Assembly (NCBI RefSeq): GCF_003173735.1
Contig: NZ_CP029551.1
Location: forward strand, 62,001 to 126,000
DNA length: 64,000 nucleotides
Direction of reading: 5' to 3'
Source of the DNA: Methylobacterium radiodurans
GTDB taxonomy: Bacteria > Pseudomonadota > Alphaproteobacteria > Rhizobiales > Beijerinckiaceae
Within the stretch, counting starts at the first letter, position 1; the number at the start of each line of letters is the position of its first letter. Shown one piece after another: positions 8,984 to 17,198 of the stretch. Under the pieces are notes generated by a model that was not told the origin of the DNA, ran no database searches, and saw only the letters and a list, made by a program, of their open reading frames with translations. The translations under genes were made by a program, and so were the position numbers.

Positions 8984-10006
8984 ATGAACACACTATCTCT
9001 CGTCGGCGGCCCACACCTCCACCTCGCGCAGCGCCTCAGGGACATCGCCGCGAACACGCCGGCCGCCTACTTCGGCATCGTGCTGGGGCTGGCCGGCCTC
9101 GGCGGCGCCTGGCGCGCGGCCTCGCTCGCCTGGCACCTGCCCGCATTCGTCGGGGAGGCGGTCTACACACTCGCCGGCGCGGTCTGGGCCGTGCTCGTCG
9201 TCCTCTATGCCCTCAAGGCTATTCTCGCTCCCGACAAGCTGGCCGCCGAGGTCGCCCATCCGGTCCAGTGCTGCTTCATCGGTCTCGCCGGCGTGGCGAC
9301 CATGCTCGTGGCGGGCGGGTTCGTCACTTACTCGCCCGGAGCGGCCACCGTCCTGTTCGGCCTCGGCTTCCTGTTCACGCTCGGCTTCGCGGTCTGGCGG
9401 ACGGGCGGTCTCTGGCAAGGCGGCCGGGACCACGGCACCACGACTGCGGTGCTGTACCTGCCGACCGTGGCCGGCAGCTTCGTCACGGCGACGGTGGGCG
9501 CTGCCATCGGTCTCGCCGATTGGGATCAGCTCGCGTTCGGGGCCGGCCTGTTCTCCTGGCTCGCGATGGAATCGGTGCTGCTCCATCGCCTGCTGACCGG
9601 GACCGAGAAGCCTGCCGCCCTGCGGCCGACCCTGGGCATCCAGTTGGCGCCCGCGCCGGTCGGGGCGGTGGCCTACCTCTCGGTCGGCGGCGGGGCGCCG
9701 GACGTCTTCGCGCACGCCTTGATCGGCTACGGCCTGCTCCAGGTCCTGGTCCTGGCCCGGCTGGCTCCCTGGATCGCAAAGGCCGGTCTCGTGCCCGGAT
9801 TGTGGGCCTTCAGCTTCGGGGCGACGGCCATGGCCACGGCGCCAGTTCGCCTGGTCGCTCACGGCGACACCGGTGCGGTCGCCCTCCTCGCCCCTGTGCT
9901 GTTCATCGCCGCGAACGGTCTGATCCTCGGCCTCGCGGCGATGACCATCACGCTCCTGGCGCGCGGAATGATGTTCCCGTCGCCGGCCGGCCAGGCGCGA
10001 GCGTGA
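8984..10006 (+). CDS. SLAC1/TehA-family membrane transporter
   Basis: A 340-residue integral membrane protein with about ten hydrophobic helices. It opens with RLRDIAANTPAAYFGIVLGLAGLGGAWR, the usual first helix of TehA/SLAC1 (TDT family) anion channels. KLAAEVAHPVQCCFIGLAG and a Phe-containing pore helix follow. Family members move monovalent anions, sulfite or C4-dicarboxylates, and TehA is linked to tellurite resistance. Without a TehB partner nearby, a role as a general anion or sulfite exporter is equally likely. It has its own promoter region and is convergent with the GST at 10099. Confidence 0.85.
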   Translation: MNTLSLVGGPHLHLAQRLRDIAANTPAAYFGIVLGLAGLGGAWRAASLAWHLPAFVGEAVYTLAGAVWAVLVVLYALKAILAPDKLAAEVAHPVQCCFIGLAGVATMLVAGGFVTYSPGAATVLFGLGFLFTLGFAVWRTGGLWQGGRDHGTTTAVLYLPTVAGSFVTATVGAAIGLADWDQLAFGAGLFSWLAMESVLLHRLLTGTEKPAALRPTLGIQLAPAPVGAVAYLSVGGGAPDVFAHALIGYGLLQVLVLARLAPWIAKAGLVPGLWAFSFGATAMATAPVRLVAHGDTGAVALLAPVLFIAANGLILGLAAMTITLLARGMMFPSPAGQARA

Positions 10007-10098
10007 GCGCCCAGCCTGCCGACTACGACCACTCAACGACCGGAGATCCTGGCACGAAAGCGACCTGCCGCCCGTTAGCGGCACGGTCCCGACCGACG

Positions 10099-10734
10099 TC
10101 AGGTTTTCGGCACTTCCATGCCCTTCTTCACAGCTGGGCGCTCGCCGACCCGCTCCAGCCAAGCGTGCACGTTCGGGACTGAGCCAAGCGTGTCCTTGAG
10201 CGGCTCCTTCAGGAAGGACGTCGCCGCCAGGGTCCAGGCGTAGCAGGCTATGTCCGCGATGGAGTAGTCCGCACCCGCCAGGTAGGGGCCCTCGCCGAGG
10301 CGCTTGTTCATCACGCGCAGCAGCCGGTCGGCCTCGTCAGTGAACCGCTTGATGGCCAGGGGCGCCTTCTCGTCGGAGCGCACCGCGAAGAAGCCGAGCT
10401 GCCCCAGCATCGGCCCGAGGCCGCCGATCTGCCAGTGCAGCCACTCCAGGGCCTTGTAGCGGGCCGGACCGGACGGGGCGAGGAAGCGCCCCGTCTTCTC
10501 GGCGAGATAAGTGAGGATCGCGCCGCTCTCGAAGACGGACAACGGGCCGCCCTCCGCCTCGTCGTCGACGATGGCCGGGATCTTGTTGTTGGGCGAGACC
10601 TTCAGGAAGTTGGGGGCGAACTGCTCGTTGTTGCCGATGTTCACCGGCACCACCGTGTAGGGCAGCCCGCACTCCTCCAGCATGATCGGGATCTTACGAC
10701 CGTTCGGGGTCGACCAGGTGTAGAGCGTGATCAT
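10099..10734 (-). CDS. glutathione S-transferase, YghU/Ure2p-like
   Basis: A 211-residue GST starting MITLYTWSTPNGRKIPIML at ATG 10734. The S/N-type first motif TWSTPNGRK and NFLKVSPNNKIPAIVDDEAE, with ESGAILTYLAEKTGRFL, are those of the Nu-class (YghU/YfcG) group, which use two glutathiones for disulfide-bond reduction. The C-terminal domain has YSIADIACYAWTLAA. It shares little with the GST at 3251, so the two are not a recent duplication. About 290 bases upstream (10735-11026) contain no gene that I can support and must hold its promoter. Confidence 0.9.
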   Translation of the reverse strand: MITLYTWSTPNGRKIPIMLEECGLPYTVVPVNIGNNEQFAPNFLKVSPNNKIPAIVDDEAEGGPLSVFESGAILTYLAEKTGRFLAPSGPARYKALEWLHWQIGGLGPMLGQLGFFAVRSDEKAPLAIKRFTDEADRLLRVMNKRLGEGPYLAGADYSIADIACYAWTLAATSFLKEPLKDTLGSVPNVHAWLERVGERPAVKKGMEVPKT

Positions 10735-11026
10735 GGCGGCTTCTCTCCATCCGGATGGCGTCGGCGTCTTCCCGGCCCATGAACTAGGGCGTCGTAAGCG
10801 AACGCCGCCATCCTGCACCCAGTCTGGGCGGAGGGCGGAGCCGCCGGCCCGGCCAGTCATTAGGCTGGGTGTGGATCCGTGGGGTTTGGGGTTGCAGCCG
10901 CACCATGGACACGACACGGTCGCCATGCCTCGGGAGAGACTTCCATGAAACACGCGAGCCAGAACCCGACCGTCTGACAGCCGGAGTGCCGCCGCTTGCC
11001 GAGCCTCCGCTTCCCGCGAGGCTCAC

Positions 11027-11566
11027 ATGTCACGCCAACTCTTTGTCTCGGATACACATTTCGGGCATGCCGGCATCCTCTCGCCAAGGATGCAAGCTCC
11101 TCGTCCGTTCGCCTCCATCGAGGAGCACGACGAGGCGCTGGTCGCGAACTGGAACACCGCCGTTCGGCCGGAGGACACCGTCTGGCATCTCGGCGACTTC
11201 TGCTACCGCTGCCCCGAGGAACGCGCCCTCGCGATCTTCCGCCGCCTCAACGGGCGGAAGCTCCTGGTGCGAGGCAACCACGACAAGGTCGGCGCCCGCC
11301 TTCCGTGGGACGCGCCAGTCGTCGACGTCGCCCGGACCGTGGTACCCGATCCGGTGACTGGCGCCCCGGTCGGCATCTTCATGTTCCACTACGCCTGCAG
11401 GGTCTGGCCTCGCATGCACCGCGGCGACATCCACCTCTACGGGCACTCCCACGGCACACTGCCGGGCACCGCAGCCAGCACCGACGTCGGCGTCGACTGC
11501 TTCGGCTTCCGGCCAGCCACGTTCGACCAGATCCGGGTCCGCCTGGCCGAGAATACCGCCGGTTGA
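11027..11566 (+). CDS. calcineurin-like metallophosphoesterase
   Basis: A 179-residue protein from ATG 11027. It contains the complete dinuclear-metal motif set: SDTHFGH, WHLGDFCYR, VRGNHDK, then the later His in FMFHYACRVW and GHSHGTL. It belongs to the short metallophosphatase group common on phages and mobile elements, often acting on nucleotides or RNA ends. The DTHFGH opening and the 180-residue length match that group. It is followed by a palindromic element and the convergent resolvase-like gene. The substrate is unknown. Confidence 0.88.
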   Translation: MSRQLFVSDTHFGHAGILSPRMQAPRPFASIEEHDEALVANWNTAVRPEDTVWHLGDFCYRCPEERALAIFRRLNGRKLLVRGNHDKVGARLPWDAPVVDVARTVVPDPVTGAPVGIFMFHYACRVWPRMHRGDIHLYGHSHGTLPGTAASTDVGVDCFGFRPATFDQIRVRLAENTAG

Positions 11567-11600
11567 CCGGCGCTTCGCGGGTGCCAGCCGGACCCCTCAA

Positions 11601-11649
11601 AACGGGTAGCGGATGCCGGTACCCGTTACCTATTGCCCTCGGAGTCGCT
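11601..11649 (-). repeat. palindromic 3' element, copy 1
   Basis: AACGGGTA (11601-11608) pairs with TACCCGTT (11620-11627), and the 14-mer CCCTCGGAGTCGCT follows at 11636-11649. The same 14-mer and a related palindrome occur at 13886-13936. On the minus strand it begins at the stop codon of the gene ending at 11649 and runs into TTTTGAGG, so it could terminate that gene. Confidence 0.55.
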
Positions 11650-12323
11650 CAATCCGTCCTCATGGGCCTGGAGGCATACCCGGCGAACTCTTCGACATCC
11701 TTGGCGGCCTTGCGGACGTTGTCGGGCGTCCAGGTCGTCCCGCCCCCGAAGGTCGGCACCTCCCGCTCATTCAGGAGACCCGCCACCGCCTTCCAACGCC
11801 CGCGGCCCTCGGGCACCTCGGCCAGCGCAGCTGCGAGCGCCGCCGGAACCTCCCGCCGCCTGCGGTCCCGCTCCTCGGCGTCGCGGACCCGCCAAAGCGA
11901 GAAGTGCTCCGCCGGGTCGAAGGGCCGTCCGTCGAGCATGATCGCGTCCGCCGGCAAGCCCAGCACCGGCACCCCGGTGCCCCGCAGGGCCGAGAGTGCC
12001 TCGCCGAGAAACGGGTGCGGCCGCCAGCCGCCGTTCTTGTGGAAGTCGACGTGCAGGAGCGTCGCGTCCGCCTCCCGGCACAGGCGCCCCGCCCGGGCGA
12101 CGTCGCCCTCGATGGCAAACGTGCCCCGGTCGGGGCTCACCTCCATCGCCGCGACCTCGTGGACGAGGCTGCCGTTCTCCCACTCGACGAACCGTCGGGC
12201 CAGGGCGCGCTGGTAGGCGACCGTCCGGCTCGCCTCGGCGGCCCGCGCCGCATCGTCCGGAAGGTCGAGGAAGCCGGCCCAGCGCACCGGGAAGGTCCAG
12301 TAGAACGCGACGAAAGCACCCAT
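11649..12323 (-). CDS. uncharacterised protein with resolvase/recombinase-like features
   Basis: About 224 residues from ATG 12323 (GTG 12326 is an alternative). I do not recognise a named family. The first half follows the layout of a serine-resolvase domain (RALARRFVEWENGSLVHEVA, then GRLCREADATLLHVDFHKNG, then GTGVPVLGLPADAI) but the catalytic YxRxS segment is missing. The C-terminal text AVAGLLNEREVPTFGGG and TWTPDNVRKAAK closely resembles the recombinase domain of large serine recombinases, which reads LNERGIPTPRG...W. It is therefore probably a degenerate or repurposed recombinase-like protein. It is divergent from the ADP-ribosylglycohydrolase fusion across 99 bases. Confidence 0.65.
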   Translation of the reverse strand: MGAFVAFYWTFPVRWAGFLDLPDDAARAAEASRTVAYQRALARRFVEWENGSLVHEVAAMEVSPDRGTFAIEGDVARAGRLCREADATLLHVDFHKNGGWRPHPFLGEALSALRGTGVPVLGLPADAIMLDGRPFDPAEHFSLWRVRDAEERDRRRREVPAALAAALAEVPEGRGRWKAVAGLLNEREVPTFGGGTTWTPDNVRKAAKDVEEFAGYASRPMRTD

Positions 12324-12389
12324 CACGCCCTCGACACCGAACCCGGAAAATTCCGACGCGACCCGTCCGGGCGCCCCGCCGGGCCTACC

Positions 12390-12402
12390 GTGACCCCGTC
12401 AC
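12390..12402. promoter_or_regulatory. hyphenated palindrome in divergent promoter
   Basis: GTGAC-CCC-GTCAC lies 20 bases before the ATG at 12423 in the spacer between two divergent genes. It may be an operator; no regulator is assigned. Confidence 0.25.
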
Positions 12403-12422
12403 AAGCCACACGGGAACGCGTC

Positions 12423-13865
12423 ATGACCAACGACCTCCGCATCGCCGAACTGCCCGCCGGGACCATGGGCGGCATGATCGGCATCACCTTCGCTCCGGGC
12501 AAGAAGCAGGCGTCGGGGCTGACGGGCCCCCACGACCGCGACCTCGCGGCGGATCTCGACGCGGTCGCCGCCTGGGGCGCCGCGGCGGTGGTCACCCTGA
12601 TGCAGGCGGACGAGCTCGACCGCTACCGCATCTCAGCCATCGGCGAGGAGGTCCGGACGCGCTTCATGGAGTGGCACCACCTCCCCATCCGCGACGTCGA
12701 CGTGCCTGATGCCGCCTTCGAGGCCGGCTGGCCCCGGCATTCGGCCCGGCTGCGCGCCCTGGTCGCCGCGGGCAACCGCGTGCTGGTCCACTGCCGGGGC
12801 GGCCTCGGGCGCGCCGGCATGGTCGCCGCCCGCCTGCTCGTCGAGATGGGCGCCGGCCCCGAGGCGGCCATCGCCGCGGTCCGCCGGGCGCGCGATCCGC
12901 GTGCCGTCGAGACTCGCGCCCAGGAGGCGTGGGTGCGCCGGGGGCGGCCCCAGGACCTCCCGCGGCCCGACGAGGCCGGAGCCCGGGACCGCGCCGTCGG
13001 CGCGATGCTCGGCCTGGCGGTGGGCGACGCCGTCGGCACCACCATCGAGTTCTCCGCCAAGCCCGCCCAAGCCGTGCTCTCCGACATGGTCGGGGGCGGG
13101 CCGTTCAGGCTGCAGGCCGGGCAGTGGACGGACGACACCGCGATGGCCCTGGCGCTCGCCGACAGCCTTCTCGCCGCGCCCGACCTCGACCCGAGGCACC
13201 TGATGCGCCGGTTCGTCGCCTGGTACAGAGAGGGCATCTTCTCCTGCACCGGACGCTGTTTCGACATCGGGGTCACCACTGCCGCCGCGCTGCGCCGGTT
13301 CGAGCGGACCGGGGACGCCTTCGCCGGCTCGACGACCCCGGACACCGCCGGCAACGGCTCGATCATGCGCCTCGCCCCCGTCGCGGTCCGGCACTGGCGG
13401 GACTGGGATACCCTGCTGCGGGTCGCCCGCGACCAGTCCCGCACCACCCACGGCGCGCCCGAGGCCGTCGAGGGCTGCGAGATCCTCGCCCACCTCCTGG
13501 CGTCGGCCATTCATGGCACCACCCTGCCGGATCTTGTCGCCTCGGCAGCCGCTGGCCGCGTCCGCGGCTTCCGGCTCGGCCAGGCCCGCCGCGAGGTGCG
13601 AGGCACCGGCTACGTGGTGGCCTCCCTGCACGCGGCTCTCTGGGCGGTGTCGCGCACCTCGACCTTCAGGGACGCCGTGCTGCTCGCAGCCAACCTCGGT
13701 GAGGACGCCGACACCACCGCCGCGGTCGCGGGGCAGATCGCGGGCGCGCTGTACGGCGCCTCGGCCATCCCGGACGAGTGGCTCGGCAGGCTGGCTTGGC
13801 GCGAGCGGATCGAGTTGCTGGCCGGCTGCCTGTTCGAGGCGGGCGCCGAGCGGCTCGCGGCCTGA
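12423..13865 (+). CDS. protein phosphatase / ADP-ribosylglycohydrolase fusion
   Basis: A 480-residue protein from ATG 12423. Residues 1-170 form a cysteine-dependent phosphatase of the dual-specificity type, with the P-loop HCRGGLGRAG (Cx5R) at about residue 125. Residues 185-480 form an ADP-ribosylglycohydrolase (DraG/ARH) domain with AMLGLAVGDAVG, the metal motif WTDDTAMALALADSL, NGSIMRLAP, and the C-terminal ligand motif NLGEDADTTAAVAGQIAGALYG. DraG enzymes remove ADP-ribose from arginine or other acceptors. The fused phosphatase could act on phosphoprotein or on ADP-ribose-phosphate products. It lies in a mobile-looking module next to the resolvase-like gene. Confidence 0.87.
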   Translation: MTNDLRIAELPAGTMGGMIGITFAPGKKQASGLTGPHDRDLAADLDAVAAWGAAAVVTLMQADELDRYRISAIGEEVRTRFMEWHHLPIRDVDVPDAAFEAGWPRHSARLRALVAAGNRVLVHCRGGLGRAGMVAARLLVEMGAGPEAAIAAVRRARDPRAVETRAQEAWVRRGRPQDLPRPDEAGARDRAVGAMLGLAVGDAVGTTIEFSAKPAQAVLSDMVGGGPFRLQAGQWTDDTAMALALADSLLAAPDLDPRHLMRRFVAWYREGIFSCTGRCFDIGVTTAAALRRFERTGDAFAGSTTPDTAGNGSIMRLAPVAVRHWRDWDTLLRVARDQSRTTHGAPEAVEGCEILAHLLASAIHGTTLPDLVASAAAGRVRGFRLGQARREVRGTGYVVASLHAALWAVSRTSTFRDAVLLAANLGEDADTTAAVAGQIAGALYGASAIPDEWLGRLAWRERIELLAGCLFEAGAERLAA

Positions 13866-13885
13866 GGCAGCCGGCGCTCCGGGCC

Positions 13886-13936
13886 GTCACGCGTAGCGCA
13901 TGCCGACATCCGCTACGCGTTACCCTCGGAGTCGCT
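13886..13936 (-). repeat. palindromic 3' element, copy 2
   Basis: A 38-base near-perfect palindrome (13886-13923) with 10-base exact arms ACGCGTAGCG and CGCTACGCGT. The 14-mer CCCTCGGAGTCGCT (13923-13936) follows, shared with copy 1. On the minus strand it starts inside the stop codon of the KfrA-like gene, as copy 1 does for its gene. Confidence 0.6.
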
Positions 13937-15017
13937 ACGCCGCGACCTCCCGCTCCCCGGGACCCGCGGCGTAGAGGCCGCCGCCGCACCGATGGAAGTA
14001 CGCCTTCGGTCCGACGCGGTCGGCCATCTTCTTCGAGAACCTGTCGAGGCCGTCCTTCCAGAAGGCGGTGGCCAACGCGACAGTCTCGGCCGGCAGCTTC
14101 TTGACTATGTCGCGCGGCTTCATCGGCCCGTGCCGGACCAGCACGTCGCGCACCGCCCTCATCACCGCGTCCCCGTCCGAGGTCGGCGGCTCGTCGTCAA
14201 CCATCCAGGGTGCCGGATCGCCCGGTGCGGCGCTCCCACGCGCCTCGCATGGCTCGAACAGGCCGTCGCGCTCGACGAGGGAGCCGCCGTCGCCGGTCAG
14301 GGCGCGGAGCCTGAAGCGGAGCCAGCCGACGGAGAGCGGCATCTCGACGTCCTTGCCGCGGTTCAGTAGCGCCGCGGGCAAGCCCTGCAGCAGGTCGCCC
14401 GCCGGCATCGGGCCGCGCTTGAGCACCAGTGCCAGCACCTCGCGCTCCACGTCCCGCCAGAACGCCTCCTGGGCCCCCGTGGCGACCTTCTCGTCCCTGC
14501 TGCGCGCCATCAGCGCCCGCAGGGCGGCGCCCTTCTCCCAGGTGTCGGTTCGGCGCAGCTCCTCGGCCATCTCCTCTGAGGAACGCCCCGCCGCCTCGAC
14601 GGCGCCCTCCCTGCGCAGCCGCTCGACTTCGGCGGTCAGCGCCGCGACGCGCGATTCCAGCACGTCGACCGTCATGTTGGCCTCGTCTAGAAGCTCCCGG
14701 AAACTCGCCCGCTCGATCTCGAAGTTTGCCCGCTCAGAATCCCTGACGCGGCTCTCGGATGCCTGCACCTCGTCGAGTAGCGCCTTGCCGAAGTCGCCTA
14801 GGCGCTTCTGCAGCGCGTCAGGCAACTGCATCAGCTCGATCACCGGTTGGTAGTTCCGGGTGGTCTTCCAGTCGTTCACTACCGGTCCGACGTCGCTATA
14901 CGAGCCCCTGCGTTTGAGCTTATCGCGAACGCGCCGGACGGATACCCGAACCGCCTGCTCGCCTTTAAGGCTGCGCAACTGGTCCGCGACCTGGAAGATC
15001 TCCGTTCTGTCCACCAT
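13935..15017 (-). CDS. KfrA-like DNA-binding coiled-coil protein
   Basis: About 360 residues from ATG 15017 (MVDRTEIFQVADQLRSLKGE). The first 55 residues match the KfrA N-terminal DNA-binding domain (VSVRRVRDKLKRRGSYSDVG, then PVVNDWKTTRN). A long charged coiled coil follows (about 75-165: SRVRDSERANFEIERASFRE, VAALTAEVERLRREG). The C-terminal half holds two similar winged-helix-like repeats (LVLKRGPMPAGDLLQGLP and VLVRHGPMKPRDIVKKLP). KfrA proteins bind plasmid DNA and regulate themselves. The gene is divergent from the GmrSD-type restriction gene across 213 bases, so it may repress that gene. The ORF extends to 15125 but the extra residues show no homology. Confidence 0.75.
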   Translation of the reverse strand: MVDRTEIFQVADQLRSLKGEQAVRVSVRRVRDKLKRRGSYSDVGPVVNDWKTTRNYQPVIELMQLPDALQKRLGDFGKALLDEVQASESRVRDSERANFEIERASFRELLDEANMTVDVLESRVAALTAEVERLRREGAVEAAGRSSEEMAEELRRTDTWEKGAALRALMARSRDEKVATGAQEAFWRDVEREVLALVLKRGPMPAGDLLQGLPAALLNRGKDVEMPLSVGWLRFRLRALTGDGGSLVERDGLFEPCEARGSAAPGDPAPWMVDDEPPTSDGDAVMRAVRDVLVRHGPMKPRDIVKKLPAETVALATAFWKDGLDRFSKKMADRVGPKAYFHRCGGGLYAAGPGEREVAA

Positions 15018-15230
15018 CACGTCCGCCCCGCTGGTTATGGGGCCATCATCGAGCCAGAGCGTGAAGAAGCGGTCACCGCCAAGGGCTTGTGCAGAGGCAC
15101 CTTGTCCACGGGTCTTCGATTGCACGGCACCACGCTATCGAAGGAGCTGTTGCCAGCCGGCACCGTCTGCGCGACGTTGGCTCCGTGGAACACGAGACCC
15201 GTCTTCGATCACGAAGAACCGGAGCACCTA

Positions 15231-17129
15231 ATGGACGTAAAAGATCACCCTGTAATTACTGTCTTAGGCGAGTCTCGTTGCTACATTGTTCCTATTTATC
15301 AGAGGCAGTACGCATGGGGGGACAACTTACTCAAGCAATTCTGGGATGATGTGGCTGCCAAGGCCGGCGAGGCGTTGCAAACCGGGAAGCCAAAATTCCA
15401 GCACTACATGGGCGCCTTGATCCTAGCACCCGGTACGACCGCCGTCGGCAAGACGCCTACGATGCAGGTCGTGGACGGGCAGCAGCGCCTTACAACGTTC
15501 CAACTCTTCATCGCGGCGCTGCGCGTCGCTGCGGAAGGAGCAGGGTTCGCCGACATGGCCGCGACCCTGCAGGGCTACCTCTTCAACGTCCCCAAGGTCG
15601 GTGAGAAGGATAAGGACGCAAGGTTCAAGCTCTCCCCCACCCCTGCTGACCGGGAATTGTTCCGTTTCCTGATGACCGAGAATTGGGATAGCGTCAAAGC
15701 CAAATACCCCCAGCACTTTTACAAGAAGGGCACGCTCATTTGGGGTCAGGCTCCAAAGCCAATGCGCGCGGTGGCATTGTTTCGCGAACTGATCGACCGC
15801 TACGTCCGCTACGGCATTGTCGACACGGATGAGGACGAACAGGAGCGACAGGGTCCGGACGACGTCGACACCCAACAGCAACGCCTGCAGGCCCTCCAGG
15901 AGGCCTTGCTGCTGTACCTCAAGCTCGTTGTCATCCAGTTGGGCGAAGATGACGACGCCCAAGTCATTTTCGAGACGCTCAATTCCAAGGCAGAGCCTCT
16001 TCTGGCGATGGACTTGGTACGCAACAACATCTTTCATCGCGCCGAGGCACAGGGCGAGTCCGTCCAGGATCTCTTCGACGAAAAATGGTCGGTGTTTGAG
16101 GACGAGGCATTCTGGAAGGCGGACGCCCCACGAGCCAAACCCCGCCGTCCCCGCATCGACCATTTCCTCAGCCACGCCCTGACGGCGCAGACCGGCCGAG
16201 AGACATCCCTTCGCGAGGTCTATGCCGAGTACCGAGACTTCGCGCGGCCGCGCGGAACCCCGCGCTTCTCGACGGTGGCAGATGAATTGGATGCACTGAC
16301 ACTCTACGCGCCGACATACCGGACATTGGAGCGCCCGGACGGCTCGGCGCTCGGTTGGCTGGGGGAGAAGCTCGCGACCTGGGAGGTCGCAGTGATCTAT
16401 CCGGCAATCTTCATGGTCGCCGCTGCCGCAATAGACGACGACGAGAAGAGTGCCATCTACAGGTTGATCTACTCTTATATCGTTCGACGCGCGGTATGCG
16501 GGCTGACCCCGAAGAATTACAATAAGAATTTCGAGAGATTATCTGCGATCTTTTTGGAGAAAGGGGCGTCGCTGCAATCGTTCAGGCAGTTCTTCGAGGA
16601 TGCGACTGCTTACACGGTTCGTTTCCCCGATGACGCAGAGTTCACTGCCGCCCTTGGCACTATTCCCATCTACCGCAATATGGGTCGCAAGGAGCGTATC
16701 GCGGACATCCTGTGGGAGATCGAGCTTGCCACGAGGACAAAGTTCCAAGCGCAAGGAGGCCGACCACCCGGCCTTTCCATTGAGCACGTCATGCCCCAGG
16801 GTTGGCGTACCCATTGGCCTCTGCCGAACGATGAGTTCGCGCCCTCCATTGGTACGGTCGTGACCGAACCTTCGCTTGCGAACGCCATCACTGCTAGGGA
16901 TGCCCTCATCGATACCTTGGGCAACCTGACGCTCGTCACCCAGCCTCTGAACAGTCACCTCTCCAACGGTCCGTGGAAGGAGAAGCGACCAGACCTTGAG
17001 GATGCTCTCCTAGCCCTGAGTTCGGCCATCGTGAAGGTCGAGAAGTGGGACGAGGCGGCAATCCGCGAGCGTGCGCAGTCCCTCGCCGATAAGTCCGTCG
17101 TAATCTGGCCCAGCCTCAACAGAACCTAG
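15231..17129 (+). CDS. GmrSD-type restriction endonuclease (DUF262 + DUF1524)
   Basis: A 632-residue protein from ATG 15231 (MDVKDHPVITVLGESRCYIV). The N-terminal DUF262 (ParB/sulfiredoxin-like NTPase) has IYQRQYAWGDN and the signature VVDGQQRLTTFQLFIAALR. The C-terminal DUF1524 domain carries the HNH nuclease text LSIEHVMPQGWRTHW and LGNLTLVTQPLNSHLSNGPW. Single-chain fusions of GmrS and GmrD are type IV restriction enzymes that cut DNA with modified, especially glucosylated, cytosines in an NTP-dependent way. The 5' half is visibly less GC-rich than the flanks, which suggests transfer. The longer ORF start at 14847 overlaps the KfrA-like gene and its extra residues are unrelated. Confidence 0.9.
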   Translation: MDVKDHPVITVLGESRCYIVPIYQRQYAWGDNLLKQFWDDVAAKAGEALQTGKPKFQHYMGALILAPGTTAVGKTPTMQVVDGQQRLTTFQLFIAALRVAAEGAGFADMAATLQGYLFNVPKVGEKDKDARFKLSPTPADRELFRFLMTENWDSVKAKYPQHFYKKGTLIWGQAPKPMRAVALFRELIDRYVRYGIVDTDEDEQERQGPDDVDTQQQRLQALQEALLLYLKLVVIQLGEDDDAQVIFETLNSKAEPLLAMDLVRNNIFHRAEAQGESVQDLFDEKWSVFEDEAFWKADAPRAKPRRPRIDHFLSHALTAQTGRETSLREVYAEYRDFARPRGTPRFSTVADELDALTLYAPTYRTLERPDGSALGWLGEKLATWEVAVIYPAIFMVAAAAIDDDEKSAIYRLIYSYIVRRAVCGLTPKNYNKNFERLSAIFLEKGASLQSFRQFFEDATAYTVRFPDDAEFTAALGTIPIYRNMGRKERIADILWEIELATRTKFQAQGGRPPGLSIEHVMPQGWRTHWPLPNDEFAPSIGTVVTEPSLANAITARDALIDTLGNLTLVTQPLNSHLSNGPWKEKRPDLEDALLALSSAIVKVEKWDEAAIRERAQSLADKSVVIWPSLNRT

Positions 17130-17198
17130 CCTGAGCGGAAATTCTTCGTCACGGCGCGCAACCTTCGATCAACGATTGCCCTCGACCGCCCTGAGGTA

